Below the pieces are notes generated by a model. It made no database searches. It saw only the letters and a list, made by a program, of their open reading frames with translations, and was not told where the DNA came from. A stretch of 5,645 bases of DNA from Gammaproteobacteria bacterium (GTDB lineage: Bacteria; Pseudomonadota; Gammaproteobacteria; GRL18), in the NCBI GenBank assembly GCA_030632625.1, contig DAOVUK010000250.1, forward strand, positions 1 to 5,645, given 5' to 3'. How positions within the stretch are numbered: the first letter of the stretch is position 1; each line of letters begins with the position of its first letter. Positions 5,376 to 5,645 of this stretch are shown one piece after another. Position numbers and translations under genes: made by a program.

Positions 5376-5452
5376 GGCCAGGGACGGCCTTATACCGCGA
5401 AGCACATGGATGTGCGAGAGCGGTGCTTGGCCAGGGACGGCCTTATACTGCG
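5374..5452 (+). repeat. 26-bp direct repeat, two copies 53 bp apart
   Basis: Copies at 5374-5399 and 5427-5452 are identical except for one base (C at 5396, T at 5449). Each holds GGCCAGGGACGGCC, a short hairpin (GGCC / GGCC) with AGGGAC in the loop, followed by TTATACYGCG. The copies are the left parts of the two units of the structured element described separately. The look is that of a dispersed intergenic repeat family, which needs the whole genome to confirm. Confidence 0.9.
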
Positions 5453-5499
5453 TACACACCAAAAGTAGGCGCTCTTAGGCGTGGATGTGTATAAGCAGT
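5376..5499 (+). other. GGA-hairpin array (two nested-hairpin units), possible CsrA/RsmA-binding RNA element
   Basis: Read as + strand RNA, four hairpins each present GGA at an unpaired position. A and C: GGCC-AGGGAC-GGCC (5376-5389, 5429-5442). B: GCACA-TGGA-TGTGC (5402-5415), inside an outer stem ACCGC/GCGGT (5394-5398 with 5420-5424). D: TACACA (5453-5458) with TGTGTA (5486-5491), with TGGA directly before the 3' strand and about 23 extra loop bases, inside ACTGC/GCAGT (5447-5451 with 5495-5499). The two outer stems differ by one compensating pair (C-G versus T-A). ACATGGATGT of hairpin B is one base from the core of the known CsrA SELEX consensus. I see no promoter inside, so it may be transcribed by read-through from nirS. 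Function is inference; the structure is visible. Confidence 0.6.
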
Positions 5500-5511
5500 G
5501 TTTTGCTTTTT
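5493..5511 (+). terminator. Weak terminator-like hairpin at the end of the GGA array
   Basis: AAGCA (5493-5497) can pair with TGCTT (5504-5508), followed by T to 5511. The stem is only 5 bp, so termination would be weak. Its left arm overlaps GCAGT of the last outer stem, so the two folds exclude each other. Confidence 0.3.
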
Positions 5512-5518
5512 AGTTAGT

Positions 5519-5577
5519 CTTGATTTAAAACATTATTCGCTATAAGAAATAATTGACGAGTATTGTTTTAAATCAAG
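5519..5577. repeat. 14-bp perfect inverted repeat with 31-bp interior
   Basis: CTTGATTTAAAACA (5519-5532) is the exact reverse complement of TGTTTTAAATCAAG (5564-5577). Inside, ATTATT (5532-5537) can pair with AATAAT (5548-5553). There is no T-tract after it, so it is not a standard terminator. Each arm contains a TTGAT half-site like those of the FNR boxes, which may be coincidence. It could be a hairpin, a degenerate miniature element or an operator for a gene beyond the right edge. Confidence 0.7.
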
Positions 5578-5612
5578 GATATTTTTCCTGTAAAAAGAGA
5601 TAGTAATCTAAT

Positions 5613-5627
5613 GCCCTTTCTAAGGGC
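5613..5627. other. Small GC hairpin near the right edge
   Basis: GCCCTT and AAGGGC form a 6-bp stem around TCT. It is followed by TTAATAATAA on the + strand and ATTAGATT on the - strand, so neither side has a proper U-tract. It may mark the end of a transcript of a neighbouring gene. I see no gene in 5296-5645. Confidence 0.35.
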
Positions 5628-5645
5628 TTAATAATAACAAAACAG

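Noticed and set aside
5374..5511. CRISPR array
   Set aside because: Only two repeat copies, the spacing sequence is itself structured and related between units, and no cas genes are present.

Overview
The window is a denitrification locus: the structural gene for cytochrome cd1 nitrite reductase (nirS, + strand) faces away from a heme d1 biogenesis operon on the - strand, read as nirC-nirF-nirD-nirL-nirG, with nirG cut by the left edge. The DNA is AT-rich by eye. Family content, periplasmic cytochromes with Sec signals and perfect TTGAT-N4-ATCAA boxes point to a facultatively denitrifying proteobacterium. A gammaproteobacterium is my best guess (inference from gene order, FNR-type boxes and CsrA-like GGA hairpins); I cannot name the genus.

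Layout. 1-126: start of nirG. 145-768: nirL, with an extra C-terminal tail. 822-1286: nirD. 1383-2663: nirF, followed by three 13-bp tandem repeats that include its stop codon. 2773-3207: nirC, also followed by repeats that include its stop codon. 3208-3660: a 453-bp divergent control region with three perfect FNR/DNR-type boxes. 3661-5295: nirS. 5339-5375: a strong intrinsic terminator. 5374-5511: two copies of a structured GGA-hairpin element. 5519-5577: a long 14-bp inverted repeat. The rest, to 5645, holds only one small hairpin.

How it works together. NirS reduces nitrite to nitric oxide in the periplasm and needs heme d1. NirD, NirL and NirG (with NirH, expected beyond the left edge) belong to the siroheme decarboxylase family that starts d1 synthesis in the cytoplasm. 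NirF and NirC are exported proteins of the late, periplasmic steps. The three boxes can couple enzyme and cofactor supply to low oxygen or nitric oxide from one shared region. In the well-known Pseudomonas cluster, nirS and these genes run in one direction; here they are divergent.

The system itself is known. The least explained part is the element after the nirS terminator. Its two units form similar nested hairpins with GGA at unpaired positions, and the one base that differs between the 26-bp repeat copies is matched by a compensating change in the pairing strand. This suggests a selected RNA structure, possibly a CsrA/RsmA-binding element. A second oddity is the set of short tandem duplications at gene ends and in signal-peptide regions of nirC and nirF.
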